Shown piece by piece: positions 20,970 through 31,596 of a stretch of DNA of 64,000 bases. Both the position numbers and the translations under genes were made by a program. The notes below the pieces were generated by a model. The model searched no databases. It worked only from the letters and a program-made list of their open reading frames with translations, and was not told the origin of the DNA. This DNA comes from Bimuria novae-zelandiae CBS 107.79 (lineage: Eukaryota > Ascomycota > Dothideomycetes > Pleosporales > Didymosphaeriaceae). The stretch is taken from the NCBI GenBank assembly GCA_010015655.1, contig ML976684.1, forward strand, positions 613,155 to 677,154, in the 5' to 3' direction. Within the stretch, counting starts at the first letter, position 1. The number at the start of each line of letters is the position of its first letter.

Positions 20970-22633
20970 TCAATACATCTCGTAGCGCCAATTCAGCCTT
21001 ATCATCTCATCCGTCACTCCTCCTTTGACAACCTTCGCAATTTCCTCGGGCCTGCCAGAGTCCAGGCGCTTGTTTTCACGCAGAACCAACCAGCGGTAAA
21101 CTGTAATCGTTATGGAAAAGAGAAAGGCGCAGCCCATAAGTGTGCCAAAGGCAGCGTAGAACTGGGGTGGTGCATAGTAGAGATACGATGCCCAGATGTT
21201 AGAGGTACCTCCGATCGCGTTCACCAGCGCAGATGCAGCTGCTCTCTTCGCCACAGGACGTGCTAGGTGAAGGTTTATTGTTTTATAAAGAACAAGCTGG
21301 GGTCCGACTGATGCAAATGGAAGTATCATCATCGCGAAGTATCGGGCACCGACGTTTTGCGTGGCCATCGGTATGATGTACATCCCGCAGGCGATCGCAA
21401 TGCAGACCATGATGATCGGATACGCTGTGTTACGACGATCAGACCAGGACATGAGCCCATAATAGACGACTCCAGCGAGTATGTACGGCGGTGCGGTAAG
21501 GAGCAGCGAGATCGTGTGGCTGAAGTTCAGCGAAGCAACCAGTGTCGGGAAGAAGTTCGCAATAGACCCTTGCGCTTGCGAGAGCATGTTGCAGAGAATC
21601 AGCAGGATGAGCTTGGGATCTGAGAGTGCTTTTGCGAAGCCTTTCAGCACGCTCTCCTTCTCGGTACCTTCGGCAGCGCCGGACTCGGATTCAATTCGCC
21701 ATACCGCCAGGTCTCGTTGCTCTTGCGACAGAATGCGGCTATTGTGTGGAAATTCGGGCATAAGGAAGGCACAGATCGATCCGATACCAATGGTTGCACA
21801 TCCTTCTATGATGAACAGCCTATACTCGCGGGTACCAAATCAGCTGAGTCGCAAAAGTGGGTACATGTGCAAAGTATCTTATGTCTGAGACATATTGACT
21901 TTGTACAGAGAACGTACCATCTCCATCCACGAATTCCATGAGCTCCGTCGAGCTGTAGTATGGCAGCGGCGAGGAGCCCACCAAAAGCATTTCCAAATTG
22001 TTGTGCAATGTATAGTGCAGCGATGCGCTTCCCAAGCTCCGTCTTGGTATACCAGGCGGAAAGATAGTAGATCGCACCGGGAAAGAAAACAGCTTCCGCG
22101 GCCCCGAGGATGGCACGTACAGCAAGAAGCTGACCATACGAATGGACAGCTGCAGTAGCTGCTGAGATGGCTCCTACGATAGAAGTCAGTGAAAATCCTC
22201 GAGATCAGAACAGAGAGCTCAACATACCCCAGATGATTACGGCCGCGCAGATATAGAGACCCGGCCTCGAAAACTTCGTGATCAGAAGGTTGCTCGGAAT
22301 CTGAAATGGCAAATAGCCGACGAAGAGGATCGAAACAGACGTAGCAAATTGCTGGGTCGTCATGTTGAGATCCTCCATGATACCCTGCAACTTTGCCGCG
22401 GCCAGGTTCTGACGATCAATGTAGTTGAGGATGTAAAGTATGCCGATAATGGGCAAGATGATGGTGTCGATCTTTCGAACGAGCTTCTTGTTGAGAGCCG
22501 CAATCTCTTCCTGGCTCTTATCGCGCAGTGAGTCTGGTCGTCGGTCATCTTGTACCGTCTCGCTTCGTCCGATTTCGATGTCTTTGGATAGCTCGACCTC
22601 GCACTCGATCGAACCTTTCGTGTCCTTGTCCAT
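20970..22633 (-). CDS. MFS transporter, Dal5-like anion:cation symporter family
   Basis: Three exons: 22228-22633, 21918-22173 and 20970-21819, with introns of 54 and 98 bp (GTATGT/GTACGT donors, TAG acceptors), giving 503 aa. The N-terminus is cytosolic and charged. The first membrane helices carry LNYIDRQNLAAAKLQGI, FATSVSILFVGYLPFQIPSNLL and GLYICAAVIIWG, typical of the allantoate/pantothenate/tartrate-type ACS family. The second exon has RAILGAAEAVFFPGAIYYLSAWY and the third FIIEG plus a central cytosolic loop; about 12 helices are expected. These permeases import small organic anions by proton symport at the plasma membrane. The gene is divergent to the aldolase gene (651 bp between start codons). 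It could supply the substrate of that pathway; the actual solute cannot be read from sequence. Confidence 0.9.
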
Positions 22634-23284
22634 GGTAAAGCGATCACAAAGATTTGCAAACAGTGCAATACTTCAAAGTTTGAACAAGTGTCGGCCGATG
22701 CGTAATTGCTCGAGCCGTGACTGTGTCTTCTTAGTCTCCCCCCCTTACAGGTTTTATATGCCCCTTTATCGCCTCGGCGACAGCCATTGATACTGTGAAT
22801 GCAGTAGATAAGGAGGGAGGAGCGCCCCATAGCTTCGGATGTCAAGTCCCAGCTAGCCGGTTAGCGGTGAAGCTAGTCGCGATTCCTGGAGATCTGGGGT
22901 AAACGTGCGTCTGCACGCTTATCTAACCAACGCCGAATCAGGATCTAGCTATCAGTCATCGGAGGAGCTCCTCCCCGTGGGGCTGCCGACACTACACAGT
23001 ACACAGTACGCGTCGACGCGAGGTGTCCAACTATGCATGTGTCAACACGCAGATCAACAAGTTCGACGGTGCTCCTCGCCGAATTCAGGAGCGTCGTGCA
23101 GATGATACATATCCGATATGAGGAGCCCGTACTATTTCTACGATGGAGCCGCCTTACCTTTGTGGATTATCCATCCTGTCTTCGTCTGCAACTCAGTTTT
23201 TTCTAGCAATTTCCCAGAACAAATCTCTTTCAATAAAGCGGTTCGAACACGCACAAAGTTGCGGACTTGCCAACCTCTTTCCAA
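22634..23284. promoter_or_regulatory. Divergent promoter, MFS transporter / aldolase
   Basis: Shared 651-bp region between two outward-reading start codons. A 14-bp perfect palindrome GGAGGAGCTCCTCC lies at 22961-22974, followed by CTGCCGACAC at 22983-22992. The same pair of words occurs in the other divergent promoter of this cluster. A related half (GGAGGGAGGAGCGCCCC) is near 22814-22830. Candidate binding site of the cluster regulator (inference). Confidence 0.6.
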
Positions 23285-24106
23285 ATGACTTCTTACACAA
23301 CACCAATCGAGACCAAGGTCAACAACCCGCGCCTTCGACTTCTCAACAAAATCAAGGCAAATGAGTACCCGTTGATGACCTTCGTCGCCATCCCGTCGGT
23401 TCGACAAGCTCAAATTGTCGCCCTAACAGGTCTTGACGGCATCATCCTAGACTGCGAGCATGGCCACATCGGAGACGACTCGATGCACAACTCAGTCGCC
23501 GCGATCGCCGCCCTCGATGTCTCCCCCATAATCCGTATCCGAGGCCCGTCGCACGACATCATCAAGCGCGCTCTTGACACAGGTGCACACGGCATCCTCG
23601 TCCCCCAAATAAACACTGCCGAAGAAGCCGCACAGATCGTCGCATCCTCCAAATTCCCTCCGCATGGAGTACGAGGGCAGGGATCCGCATTCCCCGCTAT
23701 CGCGCACGGCCTCACAACACCGCAGTACATGAAGACTGCGAACGAGACTATCCTCACTATGATACAAATCGAGACACGGGCAGGTGTCGAGAACGTCGAA
23801 GCCATTGCTGCGGTTCCTGGTGTCGACGTGATTTTCATTGGGCCAAATGATCTTGCGCAAGCACTGCTGGGCTACGTGCCTGCGCGGGGCGACGAGCCTG
23901 AATTTGTCGCTGCGATTGACAAGATCGAGGCTGCGGCGCGGAAACATGGAAAGTGGTTTGCACGCATGGTCAACGACGGAACGGCGGCGAAGGAAGCGAG
24001 GAAGAAGTACGACACGGTGGCTATCACGGGCGACACCAAGGCCATCCAGAACTGGTACATATCTGAGTTTGAGATCGCAAGATCTGGTGGCGCAAAGACG
24101 CCGTAG
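23285..24106 (+). CDS. HpcH/HpaI-type class II aldolase
   Basis: 273 aa, one exon. The open frame extends to a TTG at 23267, but the first ATG is 23285. The family (HpaI, RhmA, GarL) performs metal-dependent retro-aldol cleavage of 4-hydroxy-2-oxo acids to pyruvate plus an aldehyde. Key residues are in place: His59 in ILDCEHGHIGDD (base), Arg86 in RIRG (pyruvate binding), Glu163 in IQIETRAGVEN and Asp189 in FIGPNDLAQ (metal ligands); GAHGILVPQINTAEEA is the usual TIM-barrel strand. Length is normal (about 260 aa in bacteria). No targeting signal is evident, so it is likely cytosolic. It is divergent to the transporter and convergent with RidA. The exact hydroxy-oxo acid is unknown. Confidence 0.92.
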   Translation: MTSYTTPIETKVNNPRLRLLNKIKANEYPLMTFVAIPSVRQAQIVALTGLDGIILDCEHGHIGDDSMHNSVAAIAALDVSPIIRIRGPSHDIIKRALDTGAHGILVPQINTAEEAAQIVASSKFPPHGVRGQGSAFPAIAHGLTTPQYMKTANETILTMIQIETRAGVENVEAIAAVPGVDVIFIGPNDLAQALLGYVPARGDEPEFVAAIDKIEAAARKHGKWFARMVNDGTAAKEARKKYDTVAITGDTKAIQNWYISEFEIARSGGAKTP

Positions 24107-24715
24107 GGTTTTTGAGACATTGCATACAACGGTTTATGATGGGCATGGGATCGCATGTGCGGATATGCAAATATAGATGGGCGGAGTTGGAAAACCAGGT
24201 AATACCTAGTTTCACAGTCATAGTATCTATTATTAAATTGGTTCACATTCAAAGCATTTTCATTGCCAATCGTGAACGTTTCGATTAACTTTTATCCGAT
24301 GGTAATTGGGAAGACGTATCGTAATGCGCTCTTTAAGGCGAACCTTTCTGTGGGCTGTCTCAGAAGTCCTTATGTGAATGGAAGTGTAGTAGCCAGAATC
24401 TGCGGTAATCTCAGGGCTCGTCCCTTGAGGTTTTTGACTGTCTAAACCTTTGTGTATGGTGCACATTGCTCCATAGCACCTTCGTAGTATCCACCTGCCC
24501 GCACCTGAAATGTATCTCACACGCAACAGTAATACTTGAGTTTGGCAAGATAGAGTTTGAATATGATGCGTCCAGTACATAATAGTCGCGCTTCACTAAT
24601 GCACAAAACGTCTGCGCCAGCGCACGTAAACAATGATTGCAGATAAGGGGCATAATGCCATTTCTCTTAGTGGTGCTACGAATTTCTTTCGTAACTCCAT
24701 CCCAATTGTATTATT
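24107..24715. other. 3' intergenic region after the aldolase
   Basis: About 600 bp without a convincing frame. Short ORFs overlap on both strands. It precedes the long inverted repeat. Confidence 0.4.
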
Positions 24716-25008
24716 GTGCCTTGAAGAAGCTTTTTACCACCTTTCCATAGAAACAGAGGTGCTCAATATCGATTCATGACTTATTAATTATTACTACATG
24801 TGTCCCTATCAGCCAATTCACCATAGCACGCATATAATAAAAGGGTAAGACACTAAAACAGCCTAAAATAGGATACAAAACAGCTAGAAAAAAAGTACCA
24901 GAATGAATTGGCTGATAGGGACACATGTAGTAATAATTAATAAGTCATGAATCGATATTGAGCACCTCTGTTTCTATGGAAAGGTGGTAAAAAGCTTCTT
25001 CAAGGCAC
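24716..25008. repeat. Perfect 105-bp inverted repeat (83-bp loop)
   Basis: The left arm 24716-24820 (starting GTGCCTTGAAGAAGC) is exactly the reverse complement of the right arm 24904-25008 (ending GCTTCTTCAAGGCAC). All 105 positions match as far as I can check by eye. The AT-rich spacer is 83 bp. It ends 17 bp from the RidA stop codon, so it occupies the space between two convergent genes. There is no obvious flanking duplication. It could be a MITE, a foldback element or a recent inverted duplication; a transcript would form a 105-bp double strand. Confidence 0.93.
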
Positions 25009-25025
25009 TAATACCACGCGCCAAC

Positions 25026-25483
25026 TCAAACCTGCGCAATGCATTCAATCTCAATTACCGTTCCCTCTCCAGGAGCGAGCGCCTGCAGGCAACTCCGCGA
25101 AGGCATCGGCTGAGGAAGGAAATCAATGTACGCCTCGTTCATCGCCGCAAAATCCTTCATGTCTGCCAGGTAGACGTTATATTTGACGACCTGCTCTAAT
25201 GAAGAGCCGGAGAGTTCGAGCACCTCTTTCAAGTTCTGGAGGACTTTCCTCTGTGAGAATTGGTTAGCAAGGCAAACCTTAGATGGTGTTGAGGATGCAT
25301 ACGGTTGCTTGTTTGATTTCACCAGTGGCTGTCTGGCCAGCGCAGAAGACGAGTCCCGGAACCTTGACAGCAGGGGCTGTGGAACGACGTCAGTAATACG
25401 CCGCGTTGTATCTTGAGTATTTTCGACTTACAGTTGTGAGGCTTGGGAGGGAACTTCTCACTGGAGATGAGCTGGCGAGACAT
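25026..25483 (-). CDS. RidA/YjgF/YER057c/UK114 family 2-iminobutanoate/enamine deaminase
   Basis: Three exons: 25432-25483, 25303-25376 and 25026-25250, with introns of 55 and 52 bp (GTAAGT and GTATGC donors, ACAG/CACAG acceptors), giving 116 aa. The start ATG at 25483 gives MSRQLISSEKFPPKPHN. The core has AVKVPGLVFCAGQT-ATGEIKQ, RKVLQNLKEVLE-SGSSLEQVVKYNVYLADM, DFAAMNEAY, and the C-terminal PSRSCLQ..APG..IEIECIA; the Arg in PSRSC is the conserved catalytic arginine. Family members hydrolyse reactive enamines/imines to 2-oxo acids as trimers. Divergent to the 2-oxoglutarate oxygenase and part of the same cluster, so it may act on an imine made in this pathway rather than in general damage control. 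Confidence 0.9.
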
Positions 25484-26169
25484 TTTTGCGGATGTTTGTG
25501 TATTCGGCAAGCTTTAGTCGTAGAATTTGATAAAGTATGTTATGAAGGGTCGAAAGTGAATGCTTGTGTGGACTTGAAGTGTAGGGAAGACATAAGGGGC
25601 GACTGCATTGGGGCTTTAAGTCTCCGAAAAGATAGTCGTTGCGAAAACGGAGGACTGCAATCGTAGCCAAGTGGGCATTGCATGTGGGGTGTGGAGTAGT
25701 GGATGTTTGTGCACGGGCCCCGAGGACCCTAGCGCGGGACTGGAGGAGCAGGGAGGAGCTCCTCCCAATGCCGACGCCACCTCAATACCCGCTATCTAAA
25801 GAGGACGCCACCGGGATGCCAGCCACCCTCCACAATTGATACGGGAGGAGTGACTGCTCCGCCGGTATGGAGAGGAGCAGGAACGGAGGAGGAGCTACGC
25901 GGCTTAGAGATGGTGCTTATCTCGGACGGTTTGAGATGCGAACTTCGAGCCGAGCGGTTTGCGCTACCGGCCGATCGTTGGATTGTTGTACCAGGGCAGA
26001 GCGGAGCTCGTCTGGGGTCTGGTATCCGTGTAACTGACTTTGGCGGAGGGTATGAAGCCCGTTGCCGTTCAATATAAAGACACGCCATGGCATCCTCATC
26101 TAAAGATATCCACGCGCTGCGAGTAGTTGCACAACATCCATACACTCTGATTATACATACCATATCACT
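25484..26169. promoter_or_regulatory. Divergent promoter, RidA / 2OG oxygenase
   Basis: 686 bp between two outward-reading start codons. A 16-bp perfect palindrome GGGAGGAGCTCCTCCC lies at 25751-25766, followed by TGCCGACG at 25769-25776, matching the arrangement in the transporter/aldolase promoter. Further GGAGGAG words cluster nearby (about 25742, 25844 and 25885). Long ORFs across this region are antisense artefacts. Confidence 0.6.
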
Positions 26170-27471
26170 ATGGCACCTACAGCTCCTTTCAATCCCCCAT
26201 CTGCCGACCTCCCAGGAAAGCCATTTGTGCCAGAATGGATTCCTCCTCCCGTCACGCAACAGAAGGAGAACTTCGCTGAGCTGAGCTCCATTGATCTTTC
26301 GTTGCTCGACTCAGAAGACCCTGCTGTGGTTGACAGTCTTGTTCAGCGTGTCAAGAGGGCTATCCGCGACGAGGGCTTCCTTTTCCTCGAGAACTACGGC
26401 ATCTCGCTTGAGCAGCTACATCGCCAATTCGCTATTGCACAATACCTCTACAACAACATCACCGAGGAAGACAAGGAACGACTTCTCTTCAACCCTGATA
26501 CAGGCGTCTGGTCTGGATATAAGCACCCATACGGTTTCAAGGTATGCTTTATAACACTTCACATTAGATTCATGCTCACAATAGCAGCGTCACCGTGCAT
26601 GCGCAGATGGCATCGAGCAGTTCAACTGGTACAAGCCTGATTGGGAATCTCTCAAACGTAGTCCCACCTGCGTCCACCCCTTTATGGACGAGATTCGTGC
26701 CTTCTGCGAATACCTAACTCAATCCGTCAACCGACGCCTACTGACCCTCTTCTCCCGCGTGCTCGAGCTACCTGACGATTACCTGTGGGATAACGTCCAA
26801 TCGCACGGCGGCCCAACCGGAGAAGGCTACTTCCGCCATGCTCTGTTCCGTCCCGTGCAGAAGTCCACCGAGGAGGCATCGAAAGGTCTGCGAATGCACG
26901 GTCACACTGACTTCGGCCTGACAACACTTCTCTTCAGCGTTCCCATCAGCTGCTTGCAGATCTGGGGTCAGGACGAGAAGTGGTACTATGTGCCGTATAA
27001 GCCTGGTGCGCTCGTTATCAATATTGGCGACACGCTCGAGATTGTGTCGGGCGGCCACTTCAAGGCTACACGACACAGGGTGTTCAAGCCTCCTGTTGAT
27101 CAGCTGCAACAAGAGCGGCTTTCTCTGGTTCTGTTCAACAGCTCTCTGGGAGATATGCGCATGTCGCCTGCCTACGGTATGTTCTCATAGTGACAGCTTT
27201 CTTAGAAAAAATACTGACAGTACCAGATTCTCCTCTTATTCAGCGCGAAGGCTGTGTCGAAGAGCAAGGCATCTACAAGGAGTTCAAGAAGCGCACCGCA
27301 GGTGGTGATCTTGCACCTACAAACCGGGAATGGCGCGAGATACAGATTGCGACTGCTACCGACCCGACGGATACTGAGCACAACCGTGTTGGTGTGCATC
27401 AGTCAATCATCGATGGCAAATTGATGCATACACGAGAGTACATGGGCATGAGGGTTGTGCTTCCTGTATAA
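26170..27471 (+). CDS. 2-oxoglutarate/Fe(II)-dependent oxygenase (isopenicillin-N-synthase-like)
   Basis: Three exons: 26170-26541, 26588-27176 and 27227-27471, introns of 46 and 50 bp with GTATGC/GTATGT donors, giving 401 aa. Residues 40-125 are the DIOX_N region (VKRAIRDEGFLFLENYGIS). The jelly-roll core carries the iron triad His230 and Asp232 (MHGHTDFGLTTLLF) and His287 (GGHFKATRHRV), with Arg301-x-Ser303 (ERLSLVLF) for the 2-oxoglutarate carboxylate. KWYYVPYKPGALVINIGDTLE is the usual strand before the distal histidine. It would hydroxylate, desaturate or cyclise a small substrate. It is divergent from RidA and lies in the transporter/aldolase cluster; hydroxylating the pathway substrate is inference. 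Confidence 0.9.
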
Positions 27472-28162
27472 GCGGCGGCAAGGTCCTGATAGATGACGAT
27501 GCAACAATTTTTTCTGGTTTCCTTTTCTTTCCTTGATACATTAGCGACCAAATAAAATTTCTACATACCATGAATCTGCGGAGACAATACTGCCTCATGT
27601 GCTTGCCACTCTTGAACTGGTAGTTCTATTTGCAAGTATTTGCAAGATTTTGAGTGTCTCCACATGCCCGACACCTACAAAATTGTCTGTTCCCTTCCCT
27701 CATTCGTCGATGTACCGTATGATCGACCTCACAATTACTAAGAGTCTAGCAGCACGATTGCTTAGAACATTGCTTGACATCATGCCACACATGGAAACCC
27801 TCTGGTGTCTGTGTTGCTGTCCGTCAGTTGATGTACCCTGGACATAAAGCCTTTGGAGCGTTACTAATATCTCAGCATATCTCACGGCCAATACATCCAC
27901 TAGGATGCACAGCGGCGAGCATATGACGATTAATTATAAAAGTTGTTGGGGAATCGGTGCGTTTGTGGCGGAAATGGCGTCCTATCGATAATGGTAACTG
28001 TCCGGACCTCATAGATATGTCGTTCAGCATAGATTCGGTCAAGAAGACACTGGAACATACACCCTCTCTGGCGGCAGCAAGAAATCGGAATATAGACTTG
28101 TTCGAAGACATGTTGTGCGGCCCATAGTCTGTTGTGTAAGGAATCTGATTCGCTATGATTCG
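27472..28162. other. Convergent intergenic region, 2OG oxygenase / ORC6
   Basis: About 690 bp between two gene ends. No frame with protein character and no clear repeat. It holds both 3' UTRs. Confidence 0.4.
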
Positions 28163-29290
28163 CTATGATGATGCCTCGATAGTCTCAACGCGAGCCATAG
28201 CGCCAGCCTTCCATGTCAGGTAATCTTCTCGCTGTCTTTCGCCCAGGTAATCAGTAGCGTCCTGCATCATGGTGCCCAGCCCGATGTAACTGCTCCCGCC
28301 ATCGCGCAAGCCATGGCCTCGATTCGCAATTACCGCAGGCGCACTATTCGTTGCTTCTACACCTTCCATCTCTTCAGCGCTTGGTGGAAGAACATTCAGG
28401 AACCATTCCATCCGCACCCATCCCTCTTCCTGCGCCATGGGCATCAGCGATTCGATCTCCGCTTGCAGATCGTCTTCAGACACATCCTTGGCTGCGGGTG
28501 ACTTGAGAAGCGTTGCGATGGCCTTCTTAGTCCACTGGGTGAACTGCACTGGTGTGATGTTTTGGTCCAACATCCTATTCAGAACATAGAGAGACACCAC
28601 TGCAATGAGGCCAAGGATACGACTTTCCGAGATTTCTGTTATTGACGGTTGCGATATTGCTGCGGCTCGCCTAGGTCGCTTACTGGGGGTTTCGGCGGCG
28701 GCGGCAGACATTCGTGCGAGCAGCGGGAGAATTATCTCGATGCCGGTGTAGACATTTCCTGCAGCATTGGGACAATCAAATGCCCTAAGAAGCCCACGGA
28801 TGGTAGGGGCTAGCCATTCTGGGGGTTCCAGGTCCTTGTTTCCATCCCTGCGCGTACTCTTCGGTGTCGGCTTGGCGCTCAACGGCGTCTTTGGGGTTTT
28901 CGGTGTGGTTCGCGCGGATGGAGGGGCGCTCGATGCGGATTTCCGGGGTGTCTGAGGTTCTCGTGTGGCTGTTGCTGGTGCGGGAAGAGCGCTCTCCAGG
29001 TAGCCGTAGAGTTTCTTGTAAATGCGCGGAGGACACGGCGGTCGGGGTGCGATAGCGGGGAGGTTGAGGCGTTTCTTCAGTCTACATCCAGTCAGAAAAC
29101 GCTATCCAATGTCACATATCCATGCGCACCTTTCGCAAGCTAATTGTGCACATGCGTACGGTCGTGCGATCTCTTCATCGGGCTTCAGTGAATGGGCGAC
29201 GCTTCGCGATCGTGCAAGTAGGGATAGTGCGAGATCGACGAGCTCCGGAGGAAGCGGTCCAGAAAGAGTCGCAATAAGACTTTCGCCATG
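28163..29290 (-). CDS. ORC6: ORC6, origin recognition complex subunit 6
   Basis: Orc6 is the smallest ORC subunit and is needed to load MCM at replication origins. Exon 2 is 28163-29081. It reads LKKRLNLPAIAPRPPCPPRIYKKLYGYLE, a Thr/Pro/Lys-rich linker with TPKTP repeats (possible CDK sites), then EPPEWLAPTIRGLLRAFD, AAGNVYTGIEIILPLLARM and ITPVQFTQWTKKA, all as in fungal Orc6 (two cyclin-like TFIIB-type domains). A 48-bp intron (29082-29129, GTGCGC..GTAG with TTCTGAC branch) joins it to exon 1, which reads LSGPLPPELVDLALSLLARSR and KPDEEIARPYACAQLACER. The 5' end is unsettled: the ATG at 29289 is out of frame, and a CTAAC branch plus CAG at 29291-29293 suggests a further tiny 5' exon that I could not place. 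As drawn it gives about 359 aa. Confidence 0.88.
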
Positions 29291-30017
29291 CTGATCTCCG
29301 TTCAGTTAGACCATTAAGCAGCGATGATGCCACCGATAAAACAGACGGGGACCGCATCAAGCTAAATAATCCAAGCGATAAGAGCAAGAGGTCCGACTCT
29401 ACGAGCGATTATCGCCTAAGATAATTCATTTAAAGATGTTTCTATGTCAGTAGATGTGCGGTTACGAGAATCCAATGTCTCAGATGAAAATTGTACCAGA
29501 CCAGATCTCGAATAGTCAGTATCCGGCATGCTATGTGTGTAGTGTTGCGATACTGAAAACAGTCAAACACAAAAGAATGGTAGACACTACCTGTAGATAT
29601 ACAAATAGTCAGTAGCGTTCCTCAGTGAGACGAGCACAGGTAATGCTTCTACGAGGTAACTTACAAAGTCGTATGTAGGAGATAATGAATGGAGTTATGA
29701 AAGTTCAGGTCTGAATCACATGTAATTCTTGTTGTCTACCTGCTCCGCGATCTATGGTCGTGCACGAACGACGTTCATATGCTGGAATCGTCGCTAATTT
29801 GATTCGCTTAGGTGCTGTTTATAAAAGACATCCTGAATCGAAGCCTAACCACTTCCGACGTACAACTATAGCTACGTGAGACGCAATTACTACTTTACCA
29901 TGTGGGTGGACGAATGCATCAGCGGATAATGGAGTCTCCAGCACCTGGTTTCTCTTCTCGACCTATATCCGGACGTGAGTACCTAGGTTAGACGTGGAGC
30001 ATAGGATGCGGAGATTT
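29291..30017. other. Intergenic region upstream of ORC6
   Basis: About 730 bp with no supported frame. The first part should contain the missing ORC6 start exon and promoter. Confidence 0.4.
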
Positions 30018-30518
30018 TCACTGGCACTTAGTCAAGAGTTTCTGCCAGAACGATAAGACTGGATCAAAGATCACCTCCAGCTTCAGCTTCGCGCTTAAGG
30101 AAGCTCCGTACTCCGAAGCGGAAAAGGTAAACTCAATTTTTGTGGGATTTACAGTAGGTGGTTTTGACTTAAATATAGAATGTATCTTCATACTACCAGG
30201 TAATATTCGATGGATACTAGCCAAGAATTCCATCGTACAATGTATGACCTTCAGAGATCGTAGCGCTGACCTCACTAAACTCTCCCCATGAGTGTCTGTT
30301 TCCTTATCTCCACCATCCAAATCGTTTATTAGCCACCCAGAGACATTTACCCTTTCAAATTTGCGTTTACACATCCTCTCAATACCATCCAAGCAGGACC
30401 CATTTCTTAAAGGCAAAGCGATAGTTACTAGCGAAGGGTTTCTCAAGCTAGCATGAAGCTCATGCACTATAGCCGCATTCAGGACAGTGTATATTTTTTT
30501 GGTGAACCTAACATTACC
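30018..30518 (-). CDS. Hypothetical protein, 3' exon or truncated gene
   Basis: An open minus-strand frame of about 166 codons from an apparent acceptor (TCTGTAG at 30519-30525) to the stop at 30018. It reads NVRFTKKIYTVLNAAIVHELH, LRNPSLVTIALPLRNG, VNVSGWLINDLDGGD and ends VIFDPVLSFWQKLLTKCQ. Residue composition and continuity look like real coding sequence, but no ATG lies near the beginning (the frame starts at GTG in a simple ORF scan). Upstream sequence soon turns AT-rich, so the 5' part was probably lost to or separated by transposon insertion. I do not recognise the family. Confidence 0.5.
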   Translation of the reverse strand, partial: GNVRFTKKIYTVLNAAIVHELHASLRNPSLVTIALPLRNGSCLDGIERMCKRKFERVNVSGWLINDLDGGDKETDTHGESLVRSALRSLKVIHCTMEFLASIHRILPGSMKIHSIFKSKPPTVNPTKIEFTFSASEYGASLSAKLKLEVIFDPVLSFWQKLLTKCQ

Positions 30519-31596
30519 CTACAGATTCATCCAAAGAATTACCAAAACACGAGTTATAATAAAAGTAATTATGGTCATGACTAGACAATTACTGGCGGCA
30601 TCATAACTAGTTCTTTAAAAGATCCGCCCGTGAGCCCGTACCTGTGTTACTTACTAGCTCAGCTTCCTTATTTTAGGACAAGCTCATGCCGCAGAATATT
30701 AATCCTGTCGTGGTTTTCTTTGTTGAATCCGGGATGAATCAGCCAGCTTTGCTCTGAAGAAGGTTAAAGGCTTGCTATAGAGACTAAAAGGGTGCTCTAG
30801 TAGATAGAGCATAATAATTAAGCAGGATAATAATAAGCACTACCTATATATAGTAACTACTATAAGTAAGGCAATAAAAGGGCTTAGTACGCCTAGAGAT
30901 TATAGCTATTAAATTAATTTATTTATATTATATTTAATTATTACGTTATTAAGCTATCGTGCAGAAAGTCGCGTTGGTTTTAGTAGGGTGGCTTAGTGAC
31001 TAGGGGGACTAAATGACTGGTGAAATACGTTAAACTCGGTATTATTTTTTATGGATAACTATCCACGACCATCGAGTCTCTCTCTTTATGTGTTTAATTA
31101 TTAAGGGTCGCAAATTATAGTAGCTACTTCTGTTACTGTTGCTGCTACTCTAAGCTACCTCACTAGAACTACTACGACCGTTAATGAATAGCAAACTTCA
31201 CTAGTTTTGTACTTATTACCCATAGTATAAGCCTAGTGTTTTAAGTTCTAGAAAAGAGTTTTACCTGTAGTTTTGTATCTCTACTCACTTACAAATTCTA
31301 TAAGAGCAGTTGTTACTACTATAGTAAGGTTAAAAATATTGCCCGAAGAACTAAGACCGTAACTGTTACGGTTCTAGCTAACTTTAAACCTAAGGATAAT
31401 ATTGTGGTCTACTACTTATTACGCAACCTTACTAAGATTTATAATTTTAAAGCGAATAAAAAGTTTAATCTATTGTCTTATACGGTGAATTGCGACGCGT
31501 TCCTAGAAATTTAAGAAGAAAGGTAGCAAGCACGCCGTAGAGCCCCCCCCCCCTGGCTTTAATCCGCAATCCGCATACCATAAGTAAAGAAAGTAC
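30519..31596. other. Transition into AT-rich transposon block
   Basis: Composition drops to RIP-like values from about 30780. No coding frame was recognised. An 11-base C run is at 31543-31553. A less degraded patch (31500-31570) lies before the left end of the Tc1-type element. Confidence 0.4.

Noticed and set aside
22360..22845. 161-codon minus-strand ORF over the MFS first exon
   Set aside because: Out-of-frame shadow; the MFS frame has clear membrane-helix motifs and splice sites.
25792..26259. 155-codon minus-strand ORF across the RidA/oxygenase promoter
   Set aside because: It overlaps the start of the well-supported oxygenase on the other strand and has no family resemblance.
31543..31553. 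C11 run as a G-quadruplex site
   Set aside because: A single homopolymer run without the spaced G-tracts needed; not supported.
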